DNA of 64,000 nt from Quadrisphaera sp. INWT6 (lineage in GTDB: Bacteria; Actinomycetota; Actinomycetes; Actinomycetales; Quadrisphaeraceae), in contig NZ_VUOH01000002.1 of assembly GCF_015390235.1 (NCBI RefSeq), forward strand, positions 434,001 to 498,000, in the 5' to 3' direction. The notes beneath the pieces are model-generated. The model searched no databases. It saw only the letters and a list, made by a program, of their open reading frames with translations, and was not told the origin of the DNA. Each line of letters begins with the position of its first letter. Position 1 is the stretch's first letter. Below are positions 25,683 through 33,975 of the stretch, one piece after another. The position numbers and the translations under genes are program-made.

Positions 25683-26621
25683 GTGGTCGCTGACCGAGCG
25701 CATCTACACCCCACCCATCTACTCGGGGAGGCCATCAACGACTTCGCCAACTTCCTCCTCAGCTTCGAGCGGCTCCGGCCCACGACAGTGCACAACTACG
25801 TCACCTACGCCCACCGCATCCTCACCCACCTGCCCCCCGACGCCATCGCCGGTGAGATCAGCCCCGTCCAGCTGCGGGGATGGCTCAACCACGAAGACGC
25901 CCGCGGCCTCAGCGCCTCCAGCCAGCAGCTCCAGTGGTACGCCCTCCACGCCTACTACCGGTGGCTGTCCACCCTCGGGTTCACCGGCCGCTCCCCGCTG
26001 GACCACGTCCGCCCACCCCGCGCGCTTCCCGTGGCGCGGCAGGACTACACCGCCGATGAGGCCGAGGCCATCACCGAAGCGGCCAGGGCCACCGCCCAGG
26101 ACGGCAATCGACGAGAGCAGTTCGACTACGCCGTGCTGTCCACGCTGCGCTACACCGGCATCCGCCGCACGGAGCTGACGACCCTGCGCCTATCCGACCT
26201 GGAGATCGAACGCACCCGCCTGAGCGTGCTCGGAAAGGGCAACAAGTTGCGAACGGTCCCTCTGCCACCGGTCTACGTCGAGGTCATGACGTGGTACCTC
26301 ACCGAGGTCCGCCGCTACCTACCGGAGTCGGACCGGCTCTTCGCCAACCCCCGCTCTCTACTGCAAGGCCCGCACCGGGGCGCCACCAACGGCAAGACCC
26401 TCGAGCGGGTGGTACAGCGCTACGGGGAGATGGCCGGGGTCGCCGGACCGCACCTGCCGCACCGGTGGCGCCACACGTACGCCACCTACCTGCTGCGACG
26501 CGGGCTGGGCATCTCCCACATCCAGAAGCTGCTGGGACACGCCTCGATGACGACCACGAGCATCTACCTCCACCTCGTCCAGGACGACCTACAGGAAGGC
26601 GTCACGAGAGCCTTCGGGTAG
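25683..26621 (+). CDS. tyrosine recombinase/integrase
   Basis: A 312-aa phage-integrase family recombinase. The SAM-like core-binding domain covers ~15-105 ('INDFANFLLSFERLRPTTVH'). In the catalytic domain I see Arg in 'YTGIRRTEL' (~159), Lys in 'LGKGNKLRTVPL' (~185), H-x-x-R in 'PHRWRHTYAT' (~261-264), His in 'LGHASM' (~286) and the nucleophile Tyr in 'TSIYLHL' (~294). All catalytic positions are present, so it should be active. The length matches XerC/D-like rather than large phage integrases. Codon third positions include more A/T than neighbours. Together with the next gene it marks a small acquired island inserted after the MarR gene. No att repeats were found by eye. Confidence 0.9.
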   Translation: MVADRAHLHPTHLLGEAINDFANFLLSFERLRPTTVHNYVTYAHRILTHLPPDAIAGEISPVQLRGWLNHEDARGLSASSQQLQWYALHAYYRWLSTLGFTGRSPLDHVRPPRALPVARQDYTADEAEAITEAARATAQDGNRREQFDYAVLSTLRYTGIRRTELTTLRLSDLEIERTRLSVLGKGNKLRTVPLPPVYVEVMTWYLTEVRRYLPESDRLFANPRSLLQGPHRGATNGKTLERVVQRYGEMAGVAGPHLPHRWRHTYATYLLRRGLGISHIQKLLGHASMTTTSIYLHLVQDDLQEGVTRAFG

Positions 26622-26824
26622 GTCGCCCGACGCGTGGAGAGGTGACCGGGGGCGATGAGCTCGACGGCGGCAACTGTCGCGCTGCCCCCAGCCGCAGCAC
26701 TCGGCGCGCTCGGTGATGACCACGCTGACCGTCAACTCGGTTCCGCCCTGGCGCTGAGCCGCGCGGGGCCGCACGACGGACCGGGACCCGACAATCCCTA
26801 CCTCGGAGCCGTACGCGATGCGGG

Positions 26825-27376
26825 CTAGTACAAGTGCCTCAACCGTCGCCACAGCAGCTCCTTGCGCCCCCACTCCGGGTCGAACAGCTGGAACTGCAAG
26901 GCCGCCAGCAGGGCTGAGACACCGGCGGGGGCCACGTCTTGGTCCCACGCGTGGCGGATGTAGTCAGCCGACACCGGTCGCCCCAGCCACGTCGCCTCCT
27001 CGCCGTCCCGCATCGTCACGACGACGGGCTCGCCCCCTCCGTCGTAGGGGCGGAACGCCAGTAGCACCAGGTCGGTGTCCCGCACGGCCCTCTCCGGGCG
27101 CCGCAGCGACAGCTCGTCGCAGTAGCCGGTCACGAACGCCCGCTGCCCCGACCCGGCCCGCAGGGCGACCCCGGGCTGGGAGTTCGTCGTCACGTACCCC
27201 GCGCGGTTGAGAGGGGCCAGGACGGGCACCAGCGGGCGCGTTTCGGGGGCGGGCTGGGTGGCGAAGTCCTCGGGCTGGTAGGCAAGCGTGCCCTCCAGCC
27301 ACCGCGCGGTGAGCTCCCCGATGGCGGCGAGGGAGTCGGCGTCGCGCCACTGGCGCCGGTCCCAGGTGATGCCCAT
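26825..27376 (-). CDS. DUF6919-like hypothetical protein
   Basis: A 183-aa protein from ATG 27376; the frame is open upstream, but this start gives the family-like opening 'GITWDRRQWRDADSLAAIGE' followed by 'LTARWLEGTLAYQP'. The middle has 'LAPLNRAGYVTTNSQPGVA', a pattern I associate with DUF6919 proteins found in integrative elements and plasmids of Streptomyces. The assignment rests on memory of that pattern and needs a profile search. No catalytic motif is recognised. It lies on the opposite strand from the recombinase, separated by 203 bp in which I see nothing coding. Confidence 0.6.
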   Translation of the reverse strand: MGITWDRRQWRDADSLAAIGELTARWLEGTLAYQPEDFATQPAPETRPLVPVLAPLNRAGYVTTNSQPGVALRAGSGQRAFVTGYCDELSLRRPERAVRDTDLVLLAFRPYDGGGEPVVVTMRDGEEATWLGRPVSADYIRHAWDQDVAPAGVSALLAALQFQLFDPEWGRKELLWRRLRHLY

Positions 27377-27629
27377 GGCAACCACGGTGTCACAGCACGT
27401 CAGTGGGCGACTGTGGAGGAGCACGTGGTTACTTCGAAGCTCAATCGTCGTAGCCCTACCTAGGGGAAAGCTGTCCGTTCTGTGGTCTGGTAGCAACCGG
27501 GGCCGGTGCGAATGACGGTGCTTAATTGATGACGGGTGGTTAGCGAGACGCCACGACGCCCGGCGGCGACCACGCTGCTCTACTTTCTGCTCGCGCCGCT
27601 TGAGTTGGACTCCCGACTGGCTCCTAGAA
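27377..27629. other. intergenic, no gene seen
   Basis: This stretch is less GC-rich than its surroundings and carries stops in all frames. I see no tRNA, no IS end and no convincing promoter. It may contain the right border of the recombinase island. Confidence 0.5.
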
Positions 27630-27671
27630 AGCAGAACGGGCCGGGACCCTAAGGTCCCGGCCCGTTCTGCT
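27630..27671 (-). terminator. strong terminator of S-layer-like gene
   Basis: A 19-bp perfect stem (27630-27648 and 27653-27671) with a 4-nt loop, beginning 14 nt after the stop at 27685. On the minus strand it is followed by TTTC. It is among the strongest hairpins in the window, as expected for a heavily transcribed gene. Confidence 0.85.
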
Positions 27672-27684
27672 GTCTCCTAGTTGA

Positions 27685-30384
27685 TCAGCTGACAGTGAAG
27701 GTGATCGAGCTGGTCCCAAGCGCCGTCCCGTAGGTGTCGACGTAGGCAGCAGCCGCCGTTGCCGAAGCAGGAGCCACGGTGATGGCCGCACCAGCCGTCG
27801 TCGCCGTCGTAACGGTCAGAGTCAGGGTGGTGTTGTTGTTCGACCAAGCCGGAGCGGTGCTGGCCAGGGTGGCACCAGTCACAGTCCAGTCGGCGTTCGC
27901 CGGGGAGGCATTCGTAACCGGCTTGTTGAAGTTGAGAGTGATGGTGGTCGTGTGTGCGCTGGACGCGGAGCTGATGCTCGGAGCGGCCGAGAACACAGTG
28001 GTCGCAAGCGACCATGTCACGACACCGTTGTTGATGCTCACCTGGACCGTGCCCGTGCGAGCGCCGGAGGAGATGCGGCCCACCATGGCGTCAAACTGCG
28101 CCAGCGTGCTCGTGGTGCCGTCGATGGTGTAAACGGTGCTGGTACCAGCACCGAAGACACTGGTCGAGTTCGACGCGTTGCTGTACGAAAGGTTCGTAGC
28201 CGAGATCTGGTTCCCGTCGGCGTCCTGGATGCTAACGGTGTGAGCCGACGAGCTACCGGCAGCGACCGTACCCGTGAGCGGCTTGCTCGTGAGGGTCAGC
28301 GTCGCGGCGGTGTTGGTCGTCACGTCGGCAGCCTGGTAGGTGACCAGATCACCCGGGTTCACAGCGGCCTGGAAGTCGGACGAGGAGGCGATGGTTCCGT
28401 CGATGACGAACCGGGTAACGCCCGAGTAGGCGACGTAACCCTGGGCGCTGTTCGTGCCCCACCAAGCGACACCGGACGAGTCGGTGCTGTTCGCCCCGAC
28501 AGTCTTAGCAACGACTCCGGAGATCTTCGCCGGAGCGGAGTTCACGAGGGCGAACTTCTGCACGCCCCCCGCCTGGGAGTACGTGATCTGGTCGCCGACC
28601 GAAACCGGGCTAGCCGTGCTGCTACCCAGGTTGCCGCTACCGATGAAAGCAGCCTGTGCGACAGAAGTGCCGTCAAGGGAGTAGGTGTCGCCAGAGCCGG
28701 GCGTGACAGCCTGCGTGAAGGTAGCGCCCGCAGCCGTCTTGATGGTGAAGCTGGTCAGGACACCAGTGCTACCCGAGGTGCTGCTCATCGTGACCGCCGC
28801 GATGGTGCCGGTTGCGCTGCCGCTCGTCAGGGCGACAGTGCGGATGTGGCTGAGGTCGGCACCCGTACCCGAGACAGTCACCGTGTCACCGAGGCTCAGC
28901 GCACCCTCGAAAATGCCCTTCGAGACACTCTGCCCATCCACGGTGTAGTTGATAAACGACGTGCCGCCACTGGTGTAGTCCCAAGCCGGCGCGCCAGCGG
29001 TAGTACCCGCGAAGGGCAGGGGAGTACCCGTGATGGGCTCGACGACCGTCAGTGTGTGGGAAGAGCTAAGGGCAAACGCACCGACCAGACCGGTCATGTA
29101 GCCAGAGCTGGCGAGCGAGGTGTACGAGTAGGTCGTGTTGCCGTCAGAACCGGCCACGATCGAGACAGTGCCACCGACCTGCAGAGACGCAACAAAGGCG
29201 CCCTGCGTAGCGGAGGAACCGCTAACGACGAACTTGTCGGTGCTCTTGGTGGTGGCCTTCTTAGCGGCCGCAGTCACCGGGTCGGCGTACGAGAAGGTCG
29301 TGCTGCTACCAGACGGGATGGCCGTGACGATCATGCCGGTCGCAGCCGCGACGGACTGAGCAGCGGACTGGGCCTTGGCGACCTGGTCGTCGTTCACGGC
29401 GGCCTTGCCACCGAAGACGACGCCCTTGCCGGTCAGCTCAGCAGCGTGGTCCTTCAGGTACACGTTGGTGGCGTCCCAGCCCGCGAAGTGCAGGGTGGTC
29501 AGGGACTTGCCCAGCACCGCAGAGGCGACCAGGGAGTCAGCCCCGTTGCCGTTGGTGCCACCGACGAGGGCGGCCTGAGCCGGGTTGAAGCCCTCGGACT
29601 TCTTGGCCCAGTCAGCGACCAGGTTGGCGGTCACGGCGCGGTCGTCGCCGGCCACGCGGGTGGAGACGCCCAGGTCGGACTTGACCGAGTCGGACACGAC
29701 GGCGGTGCCGCCGACGAGGATCTTGGTGTCGGCGCCGATCGCCTTGAGCTCGTCCTTGGTGTAGCCCGAGGTGGAGTCCTTCTCGGTCAGCGCGATCGCG
29801 TAGCCCTTGGCGTAGGCGACCGGGGAGACGGCGAGGGCGTCGGCGAAGGAGGTGCCCGAGGCCACGAAGACCTTGGAGGGCTGCTTGCCGGAGATCTTGG
29901 CGCCAGCCTCAGCGATGAGCTTGGCGGTCTCGTAGCGGTCCGAGCCGTTGATGCGGGTGACCTTGTAGTCGACCTTGATCGCGTCCTCGACGGACTGCGG
30001 GATGACGGTGGTGCCACCGACCAGCCAGACGTTCTTGACGCCCAGGCGCTTGATCTCGGCCTGCGTCTTGGCGTCCGCGCCCTTGTCGCTCACGTAGAGG
30101 ATCGGGGCGTTGGCGACACCGGCGAGGTACGAAGCGGTGAGGCCGTCGACCGTGGCGAAGCCGTTGACGAGAACGACGTTCTCGGTCTTGCCGTCGGTCG
30201 GGAAGGCGGCCTTCGACGCGGCGATCGCGGTCTCGTAGCGGTCGTCACCGGCGATGCGGCTGTCGAACTTGAAGTTGGCGTCGGCCTGAGCGGCACCGGC
30301 GAGGGCGAGGGCGCCACCACCGAGGCAGACGGCGAGTGCGAGCGTCCCAGCAGCGGTGCGCTTCGCCATGTTGCGAGCAGACAT
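27685..30384 (-). CDS. S-layer-like surface protein: three CWB2 repeats plus beta-rich repeats
   Basis: An 899-aa exported protein from ATG 30384, which has GGAGGA 7 nt upstream; an in-frame ATG lies 5 codons earlier. Signal peptide: 'AAGTLALAVCLGGGALALAGAAQA'. Residues ~40-315 are three CWB2 units ('IAGDDRYETAIAAS', 'INGSDRYETAKLIAEAG', 'VAGDDRAVTANLVADW'). The remaining ~580 residues are Thr/Ser/Gly/Val-rich, almost Cys-free, and contain about five related modules whose core is an aromatic-x-I/V-D-G stretch followed by a helix and 'GDxVTV' (for example 'INYTVDGQSVSKGIFEGALS'). The C-terminus resembles a SbsA-type Ig-like domain ('ITLNFNKPVTNASPANADWT'). The composition, anchoring, strong terminator and long leader suggest a major S-layer or matrix protein. 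GC drops visibly in the C-terminal two thirds. Confidence 0.88.
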   Translation of the reverse strand: MSARNMAKRTAAGTLALAVCLGGGALALAGAAQADANFKFDSRIAGDDRYETAIAASKAAFPTDGKTENVVLVNGFATVDGLTASYLAGVANAPILYVSDKGADAKTQAEIKRLGVKNVWLVGGTTVIPQSVEDAIKVDYKVTRINGSDRYETAKLIAEAGAKISGKQPSKVFVASGTSFADALAVSPVAYAKGYAIALTEKDSTSGYTKDELKAIGADTKILVGGTAVVSDSVKSDLGVSTRVAGDDRAVTANLVADWAKKSEGFNPAQAALVGGTNGNGADSLVASAVLGKSLTTLHFAGWDATNVYLKDHAAELTGKGVVFGGKAAVNDDQVAKAQSAAQSVAAATGMIVTAIPSGSSTTFSYADPVTAAAKKATTKSTDKFVVSGSSATQGAFVASLQVGGTVSIVAGSDGNTTYSYTSLASSGYMTGLVGAFALSSSHTLTVVEPITGTPLPFAGTTAGAPAWDYTSGGTSFINYTVDGQSVSKGIFEGALSLGDTVTVSGTGADLSHIRTVALTSGSATGTIAAVTMSSTSGSTGVLTSFTIKTAAGATFTQAVTPGSGDTYSLDGTSVAQAAFIGSGNLGSSTASPVSVGDQITYSQAGGVQKFALVNSAPAKISGVVAKTVGANSTDSSGVAWWGTNSAQGYVAYSGVTRFVIDGTIASSSDFQAAVNPGDLVTYQAADVTTNTAATLTLTSKPLTGTVAAGSSSAHTVSIQDADGNQISATNLSYSNASNSTSVFGAGTSTVYTIDGTTSTLAQFDAMVGRISSGARTGTVQVSINNGVVTWSLATTVFSAAPSISSASSAHTTTITLNFNKPVTNASPANADWTVTGATLASTAPAWSNNNTTLTLTVTTATTAGAAITVAPASATAAAAYVDTYGTALGTSSITFTVS

Positions 30385-30425
30385 GTGAATGTCCTCCATG
30401 GAGTGAACGGTGTGGGGACGCAGGT

Positions 30426-30482
30426 CCCCGGGTCGGGAGGACCCGGGGTTCCGGGCCTTCCAGATCCGCCGTCCGGCGGATC
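30426..30482 (-). promoter_or_regulatory. paired hairpins in the S-layer-like gene leader
   Basis: Two stable hairpins precede the start codon: GATCCGCC/GGCGGATC (30463-30470 and 30475-30482, 4-nt loop) and CCCCGGGTC/GACCCGGGG (30426-30434 and 30440-30448, 5-nt loop). The second ends about 40 nt upstream of the ATG. They could stabilise the mRNA 5' end or act as an attenuator. I could not match a known riboswitch. Confidence 0.6.
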
Positions 30483-30586
30483 CGGACATTACGGACTGTG
30501 TTTCTTCCTCACCTCTCGGTGACGACATGGAAGAAGTTACCCGGGCCGCTGCCCCGACTGTGGGATTTCCAAACATGGCGCGTGTC

Positions 30587-30867
30587 GGCGTGTCGCGACA
30601 GCTCGCCAGAGCCCGCTGACCAGCGGAAACGTCAGAACAACATCTTTGTGGTTCCGGCGCGTCGTGCATCCGAGGTTCGTGCGTGAGCCCCTCGCGCCGA
30701 GCTGGTGGGCGAGCCCCCCCGTTCGGCGTAAAGGAACAGTGCCCGATCGCGACACGCCATGTCGCGCGACACGCCCCAATCGCCACCAGAAACTCTCCCG
30801 CTAACGACTGCACCACGAGTCCCAGCAGGGCGAATTCCGTACCAAAGTCGGACAAGGGCGACACGCG
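30587..30867. promoter_or_regulatory. GCGACACGCC motif cluster upstream of S-layer-like gene
   Basis: The decamer GCGACACGCC occurs exactly at 30749-30758 and 30766-30775 and, inverted, at 30587-30596. A near copy (GCGACACGCG) is at 30858-30867. Two copies lie within palindromes TGTCGCGACA (30591-30600) and TGTCGCGCGACA (30760-30771). One further exact copy lies upstream of the second ferritin-like gene (61815-61824). Confidence 0.6.
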
Positions 30868-31490
30868 AAAGCCCCTGACCTGCGGCGCGCCGATTTCAGG
30901 CACCCCGCGACGCGCCGCGCAGCTGTAGCGGATCAGTCGCGCTGCGTGACAACTCGGAGGGGACTCTCAGCCCGCCGCCGTCGTCGTCACGCTCTGCAAC
31001 ACGCGCCGCGCCTCTGGTGCGAGCACCGACGCGCCCCCGTCAGGGAGACACGAGGTGGTCCCTGCCGGTCCGCGAGCACCTCCCCAGACCCCTGACGAGG
31101 CGCTGCGGACACAGCCTCCGGCGTTCGTGCTGGTCACGAGCTGGGCGCCCCCGGCAGACACGCCGGCCGGCCAGCCCGGCCCCTCGCGCGTGCGCGAGAG
31201 GAGGAGTACGAGCACCCCCGCGTCCGACCCGCGTCACGTCGCGCGACACCACCGCAGGCCGCGTCCGCGCAGAACGCCTCCGCGTGTGCTCGTGCGTCCA
31301 CAGGCCACCGTCGCCAGGAGGACGCCGTCCGCACTCCCCCGCGATGGCCATCCGCCCCGCCTCGGCGTCGTCCTGCGACCTCGTCTCCCACCACCCCCGG
31401 CGGCAGGATGATCAGGAACACACCACCCAGCGCCCCTGGCCCCCGGCTCACGAGCAGGTCCGGGCCGCCGGGTGACCACGCCGGTGACCA
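30868..31490. other. intergenic, no gene seen
   Basis: About 620 bp upstream of both the S-layer-like gene and the plus-strand GGDEF-EAL gene. Open frames here are Arg/Pro/Ala-rich without domain features. One more GTCGCGCGAC palindrome is at 31238-31247. It may hold distal promoter elements for the S-layer-like gene. Confidence 0.5.
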
Positions 31491-31506
31491 GGAGGAGGGC
31501 AGTCGG

Positions 31507-33958
31507 ATGACGCGGTCGTCCCCAGACCCGGTCGCCGCCGGTCTGCGGCGGTGGACCGGCACGACCCGCACCTCCCCCACCACCGCGACGGCACCCCGCC
31601 CGGTGCTGCTCGCCGCGGCGGGGGCTGCCGCCGCCGTCGTCCTGGGGCCGCTGCTCCCCGGCGAGGCGGGGACCGGCGCCGCGCTGCTCGCGTACCTGGC
31701 GCTGCTGCTCTGCACCGGCCTGCTGGTCCGCTGGCGCCTGCGCCGCGCGCGCCGAGCACCAGCTGTGGAGCAAGCTCGGCCTCTCGCTGTGGGTCAGCGC
31801 CGGCGCCGTCGTCGTGTACTCGGTCACGACGCTCGCGGGCGTCCCGGAGCCGGTGACCACGGCGCTGACGTGCGCGGCGATGGTCGTAACGGTGACGCTG
31901 ACCTACCTCGGCATCATCCGCTGGACCCGCCCCGCGGTCGAGGGCAGCGGCCTCGACCCCGACCACGTGCTGAGCACGCTCTGCGGCGTCGTGCTGCTCA
32001 CCACCGGCGCGCTGGTGGTGATGCGCCTCGGCCCCCACCCCGAGTGGGGCACCTGGGGCCCGGGGTCTCACCTGCTCGTGTCGATGGCGGGGTCCGCCGT
32101 CGCCGTGACGGCCCTGCTGGTGACCACGCGGGGCGCCCTGCGCCGCGGCGACCCGCGACCGGCGCTGATGGTCGCCGCCCTCGTGGTCTGCCTGGCCGTC
32201 AGCGCCGCGGTGCTGGCGGACGCCGTGCCCCGCATCCCGTGGGGGGCGCTGGTCCGCGCGCCGTGGCTGCTGGCGATCGCCGTCTGCGCCGCCCTCCCAG
32301 AGGTCACCCGCCCCGCTGACCGCCAGGACGTCGCGATCAGCAGCATCACCTCGTACGTCCTGGTCGCGCTGGGGCTGCCCGTCGTCGCCGTCGCCCTGGT
32401 GCAGGGGATGACGACGGTCGCCGCCCTCGCCGCACTGGCGACGGCGGGGGCCGTGGCGCGGCTACTCCTCGACGTGCGCGAGCTGCTGGCGCTGATCTCC
32501 AACCGCAGCGCGTCGCTGGTCGACGAGCTGACCGGCCTGCCCAACCGCCGCGGCACCCTCGCCGCGCTGGAGCGGGCGATCACCGCCGAGCAGCCCCTGG
32601 TGGTGGCGGTGGTGGACCTCGACCACTTCAAGGAGGTCAACGACTCCCTCGGCCACGCCGTGGGCGACGCCCTGCTCCAGGCCGCGGCCGCCAGGATCGG
32701 CAGCGTCCTGCAGCCCGGCGAGGTGGCCGGGCGCCTCGGCGGCGACGAGTTCGTGGTGGTGGCACCCGCGCCGTCACCGCGCGCGCGGGCGGCGCGCCTG
32801 GGGAGCGACCTGGCGCGCGCGCTGGGGCGTCCGGTGTCCCTGCACGGCATCTCGGTGCCGCTCGGCGCGAGCGTGGGCACCTCCACGTGGCAGACCGTGG
32901 GCAGGCCCGACGACGGCGACGGCGGCAGCCTCGAGGGCGGCGGGACCTACCCGTCGGCGTCGGAGGCAGCGGCGGACGCGGCGGGCCGGCTCCTCCGGGC
33001 CGCGGACACCGCCATGTACGACGCCAAGCGCACGGGCAGCGGCTGGGTCTCGCACGACCCGGTGCACCACGACGACCCCGCCCAGCAGCTCGCCCTCGTG
33101 GCCGACCTCCGCGCGGCGCTGGCCGCGCGCCAACTCGTGCTGCACCACCAGCCGCAGGTCTGCGCGGCCACCGGGTACCCGGCCGGGGCCGAGGCGCTGG
33201 TGCGCTGGCCGCACCCCTCGCTCGGGCTGCTCGCACCGGCGCGGTTCCTCGACCTGGCCGAGGCCCATGGCCTCATGGGCCCCCTCACCGACGAGGTGCT
33301 GCGCGCCGGCGTGGAGCAGCAGGCGGCGTGGCGCGCCCAGGGGCTGCGGGTGCGCCTGGCGCTCAACCTCCCCGCGAGCGCCCTGCACGACGTCGAGCTG
33401 CCCAGCCGCGTGCGCGCGCTGCTGGCGGAGCACGGCGTGGGGGCGGACGCCGTGGTGCTGGAGGTGACCGAGTCGGTGCTGCTGAAGGACCCGGAGCGCT
33501 CCAGCGCCGTGGTGGGCGCGCTGCGGGCGTCGGGGGTGCGGGTGAGCATCGACGACTTCGGCACCGGGTTCTCGTCGCTGGCCCGGCTGCGGAACCTCGC
33601 GGTCGACGAGCTCAAGCTCGACGCCTCCTTCACCGGCGACCTGCTGGTCGACGCCCGGGCGCGCACCATCGTGGCCAGCAGCGTGCAGCTGGCCCACGCG
33701 CTGGAGATGACGGTGGTGGCCGAGGGCGTCGAGGACGCCGAGACGCTGGAGCACCTGGTGCGGCTGGGCTGCGACGAGGTGCAGGGGTACGTGTTCGCGG
33801 CGCCGATGCCGGCCGACGAGCTGGCCGCGTGGTGGCGGGAGCGGACGTCTGTGGAGCCCCCCGCGGACGCACCCCGGTGGGTCGAGCCGGCCTCCTCGAG
33901 AGGCGTCCCGCCGGCCGTCCACAGGGGCGGCGGCGGGGCGAGCGGGTGTCGGTGGTGA
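31507..33958 (+). CDS. membrane GGDEF-EAL protein with apparent frameshift near residue 82
   Basis: The start is ATG 31507, supported by GGAGGAGG at 31491-31498. The first frame encodes two hydrophobic helices and 'LLVRWRLRRAR', then loses sense. The protein continues in the next frame from about 31751 ('AEHQLWSKLGLSLWVSAGA'). One extra base in the GCGCGC run at 31741-31753 would explain this; the second frame alone can be read from a GTG at 31814. About six further helices precede a GGDEF domain with 'GRLGGDEFVVV' (32738-32752; no RxxD I-site) and an Asp/Gly-rich insertion. The EAL domain ('AEALVRW', 33188) keeps NLPAS, EVTES, DDFGTGFSSL, LKLD and AEGVED. Both activities are possible if the frame is intact in vivo. 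Confidence 0.8.
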
Positions 33959-33962
33959 TCGC

Positions 33963-33968
33963 TAGGTT
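33963..33968 (+). promoter_or_regulatory. -10 element, leaderless start of HNH gene
   Basis: TAGGTT is followed by 7 nt and the GTG at 33976. It overlaps the last codons and downstream edge of the GGDEF-EAL gene end (33958). Confidence 0.55.
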
Positions 33969-33975
33969 CGTACAC

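Noticed and set aside
27377-27684. tRNA gene as integration target of the recombinase
   Set aside because: No cloverleaf or conserved T-loop (GGTTCGAATCC-like) sequence was found near either side of the island.
30385-30900. c-di-GMP or c-di-AMP riboswitch in the S-layer-like leader
   Set aside because: I could not match the conserved core nucleotides of either class; only generic hairpins are visible.
31408-32319. Separate 303-aa gene overlapping the GGDEF-EAL gene
   Set aside because: Only its early part (from 31507) is protein-like; after about 31750 it becomes Arg/Pro-rich nonsense while another frame continues the membrane domain, so it is one gene with a frame change.
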